Source: Monodelphis domestica (taxonomy: Eukaryota; Chordata; Mammalia; Didelphimorphia; Didelphidae). From it: DNA of 64,000 nucleotides. A program made the translations under genes and the position numbers. This document shows, one piece after another, positions 10,450-20,694 of this stretch. The first letter of the stretch is position 1, and each line of letters opens with the position of its first letter. The notes beneath the pieces are model-generated. The model saw only the letters and a list, made by a program, of their open reading frames with translations. It ran no database searches and had not been told where the DNA came from. The stretch covers positions 52,043,895 through 52,107,894 of the forward strand of contig NC_077235.1 in NCBI RefSeq assembly GCF_027887165.1, given 5' to 3'.

Positions 10450-10985
10450 CACCTTCAAGTCTAAACCCATATATTCTCAAGTTACTAATAATTGTGTTGA
10501 TTTGGACATAGATAAAATATCCTTTTATTTGCCCTGTACAGACTTGCCATGCTGATAACTACACACTGCAATTTATCTCTTGTGAATGATTTTGGGAAAC
10601 TAAACAAGCATGTTTAGTAACTCCAGTTGCCTGGCAAGTATTTTTCAAAGACAATCTAAAAGGACCAGATGAACATCCCATTGAAGAGCAATAAAATGAA
10701 TTCCTAGGACTCTAGCTATAAGTCTATGGATTTAGAATAAAAACCTTTCCCTAGAATAGACCAATATCATTTTGGAAAAACATTTATTATAGCATCTGGA
10801 CAGTTACCCTGAGAATTAAATTTGGAAAGCATTCTATGCAATTTTAGCAATGATAAAGAGGAAACCTGTCACTTTCTGGTTTCTTTCTCTTAACAAAAAC
10901 CAATAAAATTTTATAAAATGTTAAAAAAAACTTAAAAGTTTTTTTCTTCTCTTAGTGATAGCACTATTTTCCATTCATGACAGTA
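10450..10985. other. No recognised gene or repeat
   Basis: AT-rich text with no recognised family. A poly(A)-like run near 10,920 could be the worn tail of something lost. Confidence 0.35.
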
Positions 10986-10989
10986 TAGA

Positions 10990-11165
10990 TCTAGAAAGAG
11001 ATTTGAAAGGCCATTTTAAATCTGACTACCTAATTTTATAGAGGAGGAAACTGAGGCCCAAGGAAGATAAGTGACTTCCGCAAGGTGACACAGATAATAA
11101 GCCTCAGGGCTAGACTTGATCCAAGGCCCCCTGACACCAGTGCCCATGCATTTTCTGTACTATGC
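10990..11165 (-). mobile_element. MIR-like SINE
   Basis: Antisense blocks 'aaaggccattttaaatctga', 'tatagaggaggaaactgagg', 'gataagtgacttccgcaagg' and 'ggccccctgacaccagtgcc' identify it. Confidence 0.7.
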
Positions 11166-11169
11166 CTCC

Positions 11170-11305
11170 CCATTCATTCATTCATCAAACACTTATCAAG
11201 CCTCTGTTGCATGCAGAGCACCCTGTTTAGTAATAGGAGAGATCCAAATGTTATACAAGATACAATTCCTTCCCATAGGGAGCTCCTAGTTGTCTTAACC
11301 CAGAG
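11170..11305 (+). mobile_element. Ancient mammalian-wide repeat ('cattcattcattcatc' type)
   Basis: 'cattcattcattcatcaaac', 'gcatgcagagcaccctgttt', 'tacaattccttcccataggg' and 'agctcctagt' follow a repeat type that recurs near 47,195 and 62,930 in this window. The family is not named with confidence. Confidence 0.45.
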
Positions 11306-11361
11306 AATATCATAGTAAAATAATTTGCTTTGTTTTTCCTTAGTCCCAACACCTTAAACTG

Positions 11362-12085
11362 ATGCATTTGGGTAATTACACAACAATCAAGGGATTTGCA
11401 CTCCTGGGATTGGGAAACCTCTTGGGGGTACAGTTTTTCTTGTTTGTGTTATTTCTGGGCATCTATTGCTGGGAAACATTCTCATCCTCACAGTCATGTC
11501 CCTTGATCACACTCTCTACACTCCCACATATTTCTTGCTGGTCAACTTCTTCTTGGAAAAATCTGGTACATGGCTTCCATTGCCCCTAACATGCTAAAGA
11601 CCCTTCTTTGTGGACCAGTGGCCATGTCCTCCTTAGGCTGTGCTCTCTAGTTGTATTTCTTTGGCTCCATGACAGGGATGGAGTGCTTCTTGCTGGCTGC
11701 CATATCCTCTGATTGCTACCTAGCCAAATGGACCCCACTCTACTCCCCAGCCATCATGAATCTCCAAATGTGTATCTGCCTTGCATGTGTGTCTTGGTTT
11801 GGTGGCAGTCACCCCTGTAGCCACTGTAGCCCTGACTTTCCAGTTGTCCTTCTGTGTACTGGTGAGATCAACCACTTCTTCTGTGACCTGGCCCTTCATG
11901 TAGAGGCTGGCCTGTGATGATCCTCAGACAGCCAAAAAGTCACCTTCCTTCTGGCCCCTTTCATGATGATGATACTCTTTTTACTCGTTGTCATTTCCTT
12001 TGCCCAAATTGTGGCTACCATCCTCAATATCTCTTCAGCAGGAGGGAAACAGTGGGCTTTCTCCACCTGTTCCCCCCACCTCAAG
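11362..12085 (+). pseudogene. Olfactory receptor pseudogene, 5' part
   Basis: This encodes most of a class II odorant receptor, a seven-helix G-protein-coupled receptor of the sensory neuron membrane. Starting at ATG 11,362 there is a short N-terminus with a glycosylation-type N-Y-T site and TM1-like 'LGVQFFLFVLFLGI'. Other frames give 'MSLDHTLYTP', 'LVNFFFLE', 'MLKTLLCGPVAMSSLGC', 'YFFGSMTGMECFLLAA', the DRY region reduced to 'SSDCYLA' (11,705-11,725; Arg replaced by Cys), 'INHFFCDLA' and 'WAFSTCSPHL'. The usual intron-free gene of about 310 codons is implied. It is dead: frame shifts occur near 11,475, 11,553, 11,815 and 11,860, and a TAG stands near 11,648 where Gln is expected. It is then cut by an LTR. 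No neighbouring receptor gene is visible in the window. Confidence 0.93.
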
Positions 12086-12778
12086 TGAAGATTGGATTTG
12101 GCTCTCCCCTGATTGTAATAATCTTCCTTTATTGTGAAGATTATATTGTAAATCCCTGTCTATTTTTAGATTCTAATCCCTAGTGTAAACCCAGTACTTA
12201 AAGTAGATCTGCCCATTTTAACCACAAAAAGGTATGAACTAACCACAAAGGTATGAACACCCATTTCATATATTAAGTGGGACATCTGTGACCCACGTGT
12301 GAAAGAGTGGGCAGTCCTGGAGAGGAGTTTCTGCTGTGATTGGTAGATGTAAAATTTAGGGGAGGTGACACAAGAGAAAAAGGTCTTTAAATAGTCTGTG
12401 GAAAGAGAGCCACACAGGGATCATTCATTCAGTCACTCAGAGTTGGACTGAAGATTGAATCAGTCACTCAGGCTTGGAGTGAAGATCATGAATAGTCCCT
12501 CAGAACTGGAGGGAAGAGAGTCACTTGAGGAAAGACTGGAAGACAGACACTCAGACTTGAACTGAAGACACTTGGCTGTGGAACTGGACCCCTGGAGTAG
12601 CTTGTGCAGGAGACCTCAGACTACTTTCCTTTTAGACAGTCAGAGTGTTTAGTGTAAATGCTGACTTCCTTCCTTGCCCTTTCTGGAGGTGTGAACCTCT
12701 GAGAAAGGCCCATCATTTTGAGGCTCCTTTCCCCTGATTGGTGCCTTAGAATTTCTAACTGGTTCAGAGGAAGCCGGA

Positions 12779-12870
<92 letters not shown>

Positions 12871-13017
12871 CCCCTTTTCTTTCTTCCTTAATATCTTCCC
12901 TCTATTATAAAATAAACTACCATAAATGCCATTTACTTGAGTAATTCATTTTGGGATTTAGTAATTAAATCTCTGGCAACCACCAATAATATATTAAGAC
13001 CAACCATAAATTTAGCA
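12086..13017 (+). mobile_element. Solo LTR of an endogenous retrovirus (fossil)
   Basis: The element begins TG (tgaagattgg) and ends CA (aatttagca) exactly where the receptor reading is interrupted. The 6-bp flanks (ctcaag and ctcttt) match in half their positions, as expected of an old target duplication. It holds an imperfect array of 'cagtcactcag..gaagat' units, a long CT run, a poly(A) signal near 12,911 and 'ggcaaccaccaataatatat' near the end. It shares 'ctgtgattggtagatg' and 'aggggaggtgaca' with the LTR at 26,369. No internal retroviral region is present. Retroviral class is not settled. Confidence 0.75.
12780..12868. repeat. (TC)n microsatellite
   Basis: An uninterrupted CT dinucleotide run of about 89 bases inside the LTR, followed by a short C run. 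Such runs mutate quickly, so its length probably varies between individuals. Confidence 0.98.
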
Positions 13018-13178
13018 CTCTTTGTGGTTACCCTTTACTATGGGACCTTGGTTTCTATATCTCCACAGTGGTCTAGGTGGCATACCTCAACAATATGCTT
13101 TCCTTGCTCTATACCCTATGATGAACCCCATAATATACAGCCTTAAAGAATAAAGTTTTCAAAAAAGCAGTAAGGAGA
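13018..13178 (+). pseudogene. Olfactory receptor pseudogene, 3' part
   Basis: The receptor resumes with 'VVTLYYGTLVSI' (TM6/extracellular loop 3 region). After a frame change it carries the family's TM7 signature as 'PMMNPIIYSL' (13,115-13,144), where ORs have PMLNPxIYSLRN. One more frame change then leads into 'NKVFKKAVRRL', the usual short C-terminal tail. Joined to the 5' part it accounts for nearly a whole receptor, so the gene was probably complete before the LTR landed. Confidence 0.9.
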
Positions 13179-13252
13179 CTTGGAAGTCAGTGGAACCAAA
13201 GAAAGGAGACCTAATGTTTTCCATTAGGCATACTTTGGGGAAGGAAAAACAC

Positions 13253-13465
13253 TGTGGGGTGATGGAAAGAGTGCTGGTTCTGAAGTCAAAGGACTTGCAT
13301 TCAAATCCCTGCTCTGATATTTATTATCTGAGTGACTTTGGCCAAGTCTTTTTATCTCCCCAGACCTTAATTTTCTCATCTGTAAAACGAAGGGGTTAAA
13401 AAACTTGATGATCCCTTGAGGCCCCTGCCAACCCTAGCTCTAGAAGCCTATGATGCCATGATCCT
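13253..13465 (+). mobile_element. MIR/THER-like SINE
   Basis: 'ggtgatggaaagagtgctgg', 'gcattcaaatccctgctctg', 'tctgagtgactttggccaag', 'ttctcatctgtaaaacgaag' and 'aaccctagctctagaagcct' follow the expected order almost end to end. Confidence 0.8.
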
Positions 13466-13479
13466 TTCTTAAAATAGGC

Positions 13480-14445
13480 CCAAGCTCAGGACACCAGGCT
13501 TTTAGATTTGGGGCTTCTGGATACTGTTGCTTCTACTTGGGAAAAGGGTTAATAGGGGAGCTCTCCTAACATTCCTTGGGACCATGTTGCATTATCCTCT
13601 CCTATAATTCTGTGCCTTATGAATAGATCTCTCAAAGCAAATATGATTCACTCAGTGGAGCTTAATATTGCAAGAATCCATGATTTTGTCAACATGCATC
13701 TTCCACAAATACATATTGCACCTTTTTGCTCCCAGGCTCTCATCTCATTATGCCTCCATTCTAGAGACACATAGAAGAAAACTGGATTTATCTCTGTGCG
13801 TTATTGACTCTCACAGATCCAACTAACAGTTATAGAGAAATGATTCCCAGTGCAAAATGTGGCTGAAATGTCTCCTGCTCCCAGAAATGCAGGACTTCCC
13901 ATTCAACAAGGCAGAGTCTTCCCTATTCCCAATCTCATGACCCCTACAGACATTGCTGCTTCCCCTCACTCCTCCTGGAACAGGAATCCTGGATTTCCCA
14001 CCTCATTATTTTTACCCTCATTATAATACTGTAGACAGGCATTGGCATAGCCTTTATGGTCCTAGTCCAGGCTTTGGGCAATAAAATTTTCTGTTGCTTT
14101 ATAGTAGTGTTATCACACTTACATATTGGTGCCTCAGTTGACCCAATAACACCAGGTCTAAGCCCTGTTAGTTTAGCATTCTTGGTTTTATAGGGCTTTT
14201 TGTTGAGATCTGATAACTATTGTTATGTTGGTTCTCCCATCTTCTCTTCCTTTGTTTCTGAAGATAAAATACTTGAGGGAAATAATGCACATCTACATTT
14301 AAAATTATAAATTGGAATCTAGCAAAGCCATTTCTAAATAGTCTTAAGGCTCATCCTGGGACCTGAGCAAGTCTATGCCAATTTCCAAACCTCAGTCCTG
14401 CTTTCCTCTTGTGCAGATGAGGTCAAGCACATTGATCTATAGTTT
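13480..14445. other. No recognised gene or repeat
   Basis: Unique-looking sequence with short frames only. Nothing regulatory could be supported. Confidence 0.35.
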
Positions 14446-14449
14446 ATTG

Positions 14450-14790
14450 AATCCCTTTTTCCTTTTTGGAAGATCAAGATGCCATTTGCCCATCTCCAAT
14501 CCTGTGGTACCTCTTCCATTCTTCAGGATCTTTCAAAAATCATTGACAGTGGCTCAATGGCTTTTTGTAGGACCAGAGGAGGTAGTTCGTCTTGGCTTGG
14601 TAACTTAGATCATCAAGGGCGGTGAAATGCTCATGTGGTCTCTTGAGTTAACTAGAATATCAGTCCCATTCATCTGAATGTCCTATTAGAACATCAGAAT
14701 CTAAGTCTGCAGCTTTTGCATTTCTCCATCAATCAAGTTACCTCTCCCCATTTCCACCCCCAACTTTGTAACACTAATACATACTGGCCC
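14450..14790 (-). mobile_element. CR1/L3-type LINE fragment
   Basis: The plus-strand text 'atctccaatcctgtggtacc', 'tcattgacagtggctcaatg', 'cttggcttggtaacttagat' and 'catcaagggcggtgaaatgc' is the antisense of a widely shared CR1-like LINE segment upstream of the reverse transcriptase. The reading frame is destroyed. Confidence 0.65.
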
Positions 14791-14837
14791 CAGGATGTGG
14801 TCAGATTCCAATGAGAGTTTTATAAGATTCTCCAGAG

Positions 14838-15316
14838 CAGTGATGATGAACCTTTTAAAGAAGGAGTGCCAAGCCCCACCCCACTTCCCAGATTGAGTGT
14901 CATGCTGGCCCCCCCATTGAGTGCCAGGGGTGCTGTGCCCCCTTATCCCATACAGGGGAGGGAGGAAGCACTCCCATTAGGCTGCTGGGAAGAGGGGAGA
15001 GTGATATGAGAATATCCTTAGAACCCATAGAGAGGGGTAGGGGAGTGGCCCTGACACTACACTTCCCTCTAGCTCTGCCCACTGTCAGCCACTCACCTTA
15101 CCCCCTGTGCACTCTCATTGGGCTGCTGATCAGAGGGCCAGGGGATGTGAAAAAATGTCGTCAGGCACAGTGGAGAGGGGAAAGGGAGCAGCTCTGCCTG
15201 AGTCCATCTGCCTTTCTAGTAACAAATTCCGGAATGGGTGGGTAGGGTAACCACATGCCCACAGAGAATGCTCTGCATGTCATCTTTGGCACCCTGCCAG
15301 AGGTTTGTCATCACTG
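14838..15316 (+). mobile_element. hAT-type MITE (family B), 479 bp
   Basis: The left end 'cagtgatgatgaacc' and the right end, read on the minus strand as 'cagtgatgacaaacc', form terminal inverted repeats. The flanks are 8-bp target duplications (ctccagag, 14,830-14,837; ctctacag, 15,317-15,324; 6 of 8 match), the length hAT transposases produce. The inside is GC-rich and carries no transposase. A shorter relative lies at 32,922-33,146. Confidence 0.88.
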
Positions 15317-15339
15317 CTCTACAGCATAAGTATTCCCCC

Positions 15340-15960
15340 ATCACTGCCTCCTATTGCCTCTAGAATAAAATGCAAAGTCCTTGATTCAGCATTTAAAGAC
15401 CTTTATAATCTGCCACCAGCTTGTCTTCCCAGGCTGGTTACACATCATTCTCACTTATACACTCTACATTCCAGCTAAATAACCTACTTGTTCTTCCCTG
15501 TTAAAAAGAGTCCATCATCTATCTCCCTGTCTCTACATAGGCCAACTCCCATAGCTGGAACATTCTCTCTCCCTGCTTATGCTTTTTGGAATCTCTAACT
15601 TCTTTCAGGACAGCTAGGTGGCACAGTGGATCGAATGTAGGGCCTGAAGTCAGGAAGACCCCCTCTTCCTGAGTTCAAATCTGGCCTCAGATGCTTACTA
15701 GTTGTGTGACCCTAGGCAAGCCATCTAACCCTGTTTGCCTCAGTTTCCTTATCTAGAAAATGAGTTGGAGAAGGAAATGGCAAACTATTCCAGTATCTTT
15801 GCCAAGAAAACACCAAAAGGGTTTATGAAGAGTTGGACACAAATGAAAACAACTAAATAATAATAATAATAATAATAAGTTCAATGCCACCTCCTATGCA
15901 GTCTTTCCTGGTCTTCTTAGTTGTTAATACTCTCCCTTCCATGCCCTAAATTATTATTAT
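15340..15960 (+). mobile_element. L2 LINE 3' region, interrupted by a SINE
   Basis: 'taaaatgcaaagtccttgat', 'cctttataatctgccaccag', 'acactctacattccagctaa' and 'ggaacattctctctccct' follow L2 order. After the SINE it resumes at about 15,880 with 'ttcaatgccacctcctatgc' and 'agtctttcctggtcttctta'. The join is where L2 would read without a gap. Confidence 0.8.
15608..15878 (+). mobile_element. MAR1-like SINE with RTE-type tail, inserted in L2
   Basis: 'gacagctaggtggcacagtg', 'gagttcaaatctggcctcag', 'cagtttccttatctagaaaa', 'ggagaaggaaatggcaaact' and 'gaagagttggacacaaatga', ending in a (TAA)n run at 15,855-15,878. Nearly complete and fairly well preserved. Confidence 0.88.
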
Positions 15961-16054
15961 TTAGATCTTATCTATTCAAACTCCAAGGATATGTGAAAAA
16001 AAAGAAGTTATATGAGTTCATATACCATACTAACAGTCTGGACACTTAGCAGAG

Positions 16055-16235
16055 GTGTGCTAGAGCCAACTAATAGGGGATTATGAAATTTTCAACGTGA
16101 GCATTTATACCTGGAAACTCACAAACACCATAAATCAGGGTTTGATTTGTTTTGTTGATTATTCAGGGTTATGGAAATGATTAATAAAATGTTAATGATG
16201 CAGATTAAATATAAGTGTGTTATGTATTCAGAGAG
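16055..16235 (+). mobile_element. hAT-like family C fragment
   Basis: 'gagccaactaata', 'gagcatttatacctggaaac' and 'gtttgatttgttttgttgat' correspond in order to blocks at about 24,660-24,765 inside the family C element. Only this inner part is present. Confidence 0.5.
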
Positions 16236-16282
16236 CTGGTTTTAAGTATTTACCTTACCTAGCTCCCTTTGCAACTGACTAG

Positions 16283-16418
16283 CAGAGTTGGAGTTGGAGG
16301 GAGGGACCCTGGGCAAGTCACTTAACCTCTTTTGCTTAGTCTGTACCACTCATCTGCCTTGGAGCCAATACACATATTGATTCTAAGATGGAGGAAAGTG
16401 AGGGTTTAAAAAAAGAAT
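16283..16418 (+). mobile_element. WSINE1-like SINE, 3' part
   Basis: 'gaccctgggcaagtcactta', 'tctgccttggagccaataca' and 'attctaagatggaggaaagt' followed by 'gggtttaaaaaaag'. The head is truncated. Confidence 0.8.
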
Positions 16419-16515
16419 ACATAATGGCCATGTGACTCTGGGTGCCAGAGGTGGGACTTAAATTCAAGTCTTCCTGACTTTGAGCTTAACTCTATCAACT
16501 ACCATAGGGTGCCTT
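16419..16515 (-). mobile_element. MIR/CORE-SINE head fragment
   Basis: The antisense 'gtgggacttaaattcaagtc', 'ttcctgactttgagcttaac' and 'tatcaactaccatagggtgc' is a reversed SINE head. Confidence 0.5.
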
Positions 16516-16682
16516 ATTTTGAATGCCAGGATCAAATCCCCAAAATCAAGGAGCTAAAATGCATTTGGTTTGCTGGGACAAAGGGGACAGTGAAAGCAAA
16601 CTTTTTAGGGTTATTATGACCCTCATTTAAGAAGTTTTGTACTGTTGTTGGTGCTCCCGATCATTTCTATCTCCTGAGTCTT

Positions 16683-16880
16683 CTTTTTTTAATCCTCACC
16701 TTCCATCTTAGAATCAATGCTATGTATTGGTTCTAAGGCAGAAGAATGGTAAGGGCTAGGCAATGGGGGTAAAGTGACTTGCCAGGGTGACACAGCTAGG
16801 AGGTGTCTGAGGCCAGATTGGAACCCAGAACTTCCGATCTCCAGGCCTGGCTCCCTATCCACTAACACCCAGCTGCCTCA
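16683..16880 (-). mobile_element. WSINE1-like SINE, full length
   Basis: Antisense order from a T run: 'ccttccatcttagaatcaat', 'ttggttctaaggcagaagaa', 'gggctaggcaatgggggtaa', 'aggtgtctgaggccagattg' and 'cactaacacccagctgcc'. Confidence 0.9.
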
Positions 16881-16884
16881 AGTC

Positions 16885-18155
16885 CCCTGATTAAAGAAAG
16901 CATTCGTGAGACTGATGTAATATGCAAATATTTAGCCTCTTTAATGTCTAACTCTCAATCTATGTTTTGCATGACATTTTTCTTCTGTCCTCACTTAAAC
17001 ATATGATTGATACTTAATATTTACAGGATGGGTGAATGAATGGTATTTTTGTCCTCATAGATAGTGTACAAGAACATTGAAAGCAAGAATTATATCTTAT
17101 TTTGAATGAAATCCCCTAAGAGAGCTCATAGGAGGTACTTAAGAAAGACTTCTGAAAATGAAAAGTTGTTTGGATCACCTCAGTTCTACCTGTTGATTCC
17201 TCCTCTGTGAAGTCTCTGGATTCTGCTTAACTATCTTTGTATTGGATTTTGACAATGGCTATCCAGTTCTCACCTCATTTCTCTTCCTTTGCCCTCATCT
17301 CATTTTCTGAGGAAATAATAATTGTGTATAAAGACCAAAAAAGTGACCCTATGTGGGGAGGGAACACTTTGGAAAGCATTTGCCTCCCATTGACCCATCC
17401 TCAGGTACAGTGAAGAGAGCACCATGGAAAATGACACTGGAAACCCTTCCCAGCTGCGTCCTCACTTTCCCTCTAGACTACCTAAAGAAGCTCCCTGATG
17501 TATAGAGTCTAATTGTCTATAATCTAGTTTTAACATCTTGTAATTACCCTCAATCATGAAAAGGAAACTAAGGAATATGTTTCTTGAGATTAATATACTA
17601 TCAGAGAGCAGAAGTGTAATTATATCTCAAAGTCTCGAGGGTTATGCTTGCCATTCAATGGGAGCACAGGGTTGTTGGCTTTCTGTCTTCAATCAGCAGC
17701 CTATGTATCAATTAGGACCTGGCCCATGAATGACCCTGAGGCTGGTTTGGGGGCATTCTCCCGTAACATTTTTCTTTTGTTCCCCACACAGTAAAACCCT
17801 AAGAATATTATTTTTTGACTCATATCTCTCACAAAATATCTCTGGCTCATATCCTCACCCAAAGAAACCCTGGAAGCATCAGTGTCTGGATCATTTGACT
17901 CTGCCGAAAAAGGGTCCTCAACTTCCCTGCAAGCACTTAAGGTAACACATTATTGTTTATGGAACACTTTTTATCTAACCCAATGAAAAAGAGAATGAGT
18001 TTCTCAATTCTTAGAAATGTTCTACATTTTATTGAGGACATCTTGAAACATAATCTATGAGTTCCTGATTACCTTGATTAAGAGGGTTTACATGATCCAT
18101 AGTATTAGTAAAGGTGCAGATCTGGGATCCCTGAATGTGGTTCCACCACATGCCA
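16885..18155. other. No recognised gene or repeat
   Basis: Unique-looking, AT-rich sequence. A 71-codon frame at 17,730-17,945 has no domain or supporting signal. Confidence 0.35.
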
Positions 18156-18159
18156 GTTT

Positions 18160-18300
18160 CTCTATCTTCTACTTGCGCAGTTATTTTTTGAACCCAAATG
18201 CCAAGCTTTACATTTATTCCAATTGAATTTCATATTCTATCCTGAGAGGATTGTGCTGGGTCTGATTTTTGCTCATGCAAGGGCAAGATCCTTAGGTTTA
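18160..18300 (-). mobile_element. CR1/L3-type LINE fragment
   Basis: The minus strand reads through a segment like 'MKFNWNKCKAWHLGSKN', the conserved CR1 reverse-transcriptase tail block normally seen as MKFN..KCKVLHLG. Nearly the same block recurs at about 19,105-19,165, so two copies of this part of CR1 lie within 1 kb. Confidence 0.65.
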
Positions 18301-18364
18301 TTCCTCCATATTATGACTCTGAGTTAATCTCTCCTCTGTGTAAATAGTTACCTCAGGTAATAAT

Positions 18365-19510
18365 CAAAGAATCAGAGTTGAAAGGAACCTCAGAGGTCAT
18401 TAAGTCCAACTACTACCTGAAGTTTATATGCCCCTAAAATATTCCCAGCAGACAATTATCAAACATTCATTTAAATACAATTTATTTTCTATTAAAGGCG
18501 GTCAATTCCATTTTAGGAGAATCCTAATTACAAGGATATACTTTCCTTCCTTTGAGTCACAATCTGCTTTCCTGCCTCTTCTACTCTAGTTTTGTCCTTT
18601 GTTGGTCAGGGAAAACAAGTCTAATACCTCTTTCACAGAGTGCCCCTTCAAATAGTTGAAAATAGCAATCATATACACACATAATCTCATCTCTAGGCTA
18701 ATCTCATCCTCATTTCATTCAGTCACTTATCTTTTAGCCTTGTCTGTTCCCCTCACCATCTGAGTCACTCTCTTCTGTGATGCTCCCATCTTGTCAATGC
18801 CCCAAACTAAAATTGTATCCACAGACCTGGATATAATATATTATATGTGGTTTGAACACGGTACAATAAAATAGGTCTTTCCCCTCCCTCATTTTAAACC
18901 ATAGGCATACTTTTATAGATGTGACTGTTGTTAAGACACATTCTGAAGGGCAAACCAAGACAATGATACAGTTAATGGAAAACATCTCAAATTGAATTAC
19001 CCTATTTTTTGACTGGCACATTATACTCTTGACTCACTATAATCCCTAAGGTTTTTTTTAACATAAATTGCAATGTAGCCATGCTTCTTATGTCCTCTAC
19101 CTGTGCAGTTGATTTTTTGAACCCAAGTGCCAAGCTTTACATTTATCCCAATTAAATTTCATCTTATTAACTTTCATCCATCACTCCAGACTGCCAAGAT
19201 TTTATTGGATCTGATTTTTGTCCTCCAGTGTATTCACTATCCCTCCATGCTTTATGTCATCCACAAATTTGTTAAGTATTCCTTCTAGGCCTTCATCCAA
19301 GTAATTGAAAAAATGTTGAACAGAACAAGGCCAAGGGCAAACCCCTCAAGTATTCCATTAGAGATTTTACTCTGGGTTTACATCAGTCCATTAATCAACA
19401 CTCTTTGGGTCCTGTCATTTACCGATTCTGTCCTGTCATCCAAACTCCATCTCTCTATCTTGTCTAGAAAAAATGTAGTGAGAGACTTTGTCACATAAAT
19501 TGCCAGAATA
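18365..19510 (-). mobile_element. CR1/L3-type LINE, 3' 1.1 kb
   Basis: On the minus strand this runs from 'SDTKLGG..'-type reverse-transcriptase sequence (plus-strand 'catccaagtaattgaaaaaa', 'gttgaacagaacaaggccaa' near 19,300) through the MKFN..KCK block near 19,130 to the CR1 3' end at 18,370-18,720 ('gaaaggaacctcagaggtca', 'aatagttgaaaatagcaatc'). CR1 elements retrotranspose by an endonuclease plus reverse transcriptase; this copy has no usable frame. Confidence 0.75.
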
Positions 19511-19519
19511 CATTCCCTT

Positions 19520-19720
19520 GCCTCTTTTCATTATTTCATTATTTATCATATACTTAGCTTGTTTGTACATATTTGTTTGCTTGCAGTCTCCCCTATCCAA
19601 TGGATCATGAGCTCCCTGAGGGCAGGAATTGTCTTCTGCCTCTTTTTGTATCCTAATACTTAGCACAGTGTCTGCCACAAAGTAGACACTAATGAAATAT
19701 TTATTGGCTGATGGTCAGAA
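19520..19720 (+). mobile_element. L2 LINE 3' end
   Basis: 'gatcatgagctccctgaggg', 'caggaattgtcttctgcctc', 'atacttagcacagtgtctgc' and 'gaaatatttattggctgatg' are the L2 terminal blocks in order. Confidence 0.75.
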
Positions 19721-19989
19721 TACAACTATACTATTGCCATAGCTTTCCCTTGATATAGTCACCCCATTAAGAAGTTACCTTGATCTCATAGAACTCATTT
19801 CCATTTTGAAAACCCAACAGTACTATCTCTTAGCTAGAAGTAGGAGGTCTCCAAGAAGGAGGAAATGATATGTTGAAGCATCAACTTGCTGGCCTTCATT
19901 GGTTTTGCACATTGGAGTACCCAAAACATTTATTCAGTCTTGAGTCAACTTGACTACCTTTTGGGTTTTAGCTTGCTGAATGGATCAAG

Positions 19990-20290
19990 GTAGGGTCATA
20001 GGATTCTAAACCTCAAGTTGGACCACAAAAGCCATCTAGTCCTACCATGGAGGAAGCTGAGGCTCAGGGAAAGAAAAGACTTGCCCAGGGTCACACATGG
20101 GGTTCTAGATCTAGAGCTGGACGAGATCTTTGGGGGTCATCTTATTCAACCCTTTGATTTTATAGAGGAGAAAAGTGACTCCCAGGGATGTAAAGTGACT
20201 TGCTGATGGCCATTTAGCTAGGAACTGTCAGATGGGAGTCTCACTGTAGACCTTTATCCTCTAAGTCTAACAGTCTTACCTACTTTGTCA
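19990..20290 (-). mobile_element. MIR-like SINE copies, antisense
   Basis: Two antisense runs: 'aagccatctagtcctaccat' with 'gaggctcaggga' and 'ttgcccagggtcacac', then 'gatctagagctggacgagat', 'ttttatagaggagaaaagtg' and 'gacttgctgatggcc'. Confidence 0.7.
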
Positions 20291-20514
20291 CACTGTCTCT
20301 CAGATGTTGAGGGGGAGATAGGCAAGGAGGAAGTAGAGGTGAAACAATTTAACCAATATCCTTGTCTGCCTTCTTAAGGCAAATTGATAGCCACTATCCC
20401 TTGAGATAACTTTTGAGGCCCCTACCTTCCCTGGGGAGTTATATAGAGTAACAGGATTAAGTCTCAGAATAAGTAACTGGAACACTAGAATCACAGAAAT
20501 CCTTTTGCTTAGTC

Positions 20515-20690
20515 CCAGATTGGAAGGCTGGATTTGGTGTTAGAGGACTCAGTTTCAAATTTCAGCTGTACTACTTACTATTTGAATAACTTTGGGCAAG
20601 TTATTGAACTTCTCTGGGCTTCAGTTTCCCCTTCTGTAAAATGATATTAGAGTCCCTTCTGGCTCTAAATCTATAATCAAACAATCCTAT
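20515..20690 (+). mobile_element. MIR/THER-like SINE
   Basis: 'gatttggtgttagaggactc', 'ctttgggcaagttattgaac', 'ggcttcagtttccccttctg', 'taaaatgatattagagtccc' and 'ttctggctctaaatctataa' are in order. Confidence 0.75.
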
Positions 20691-20694
20691 GATA

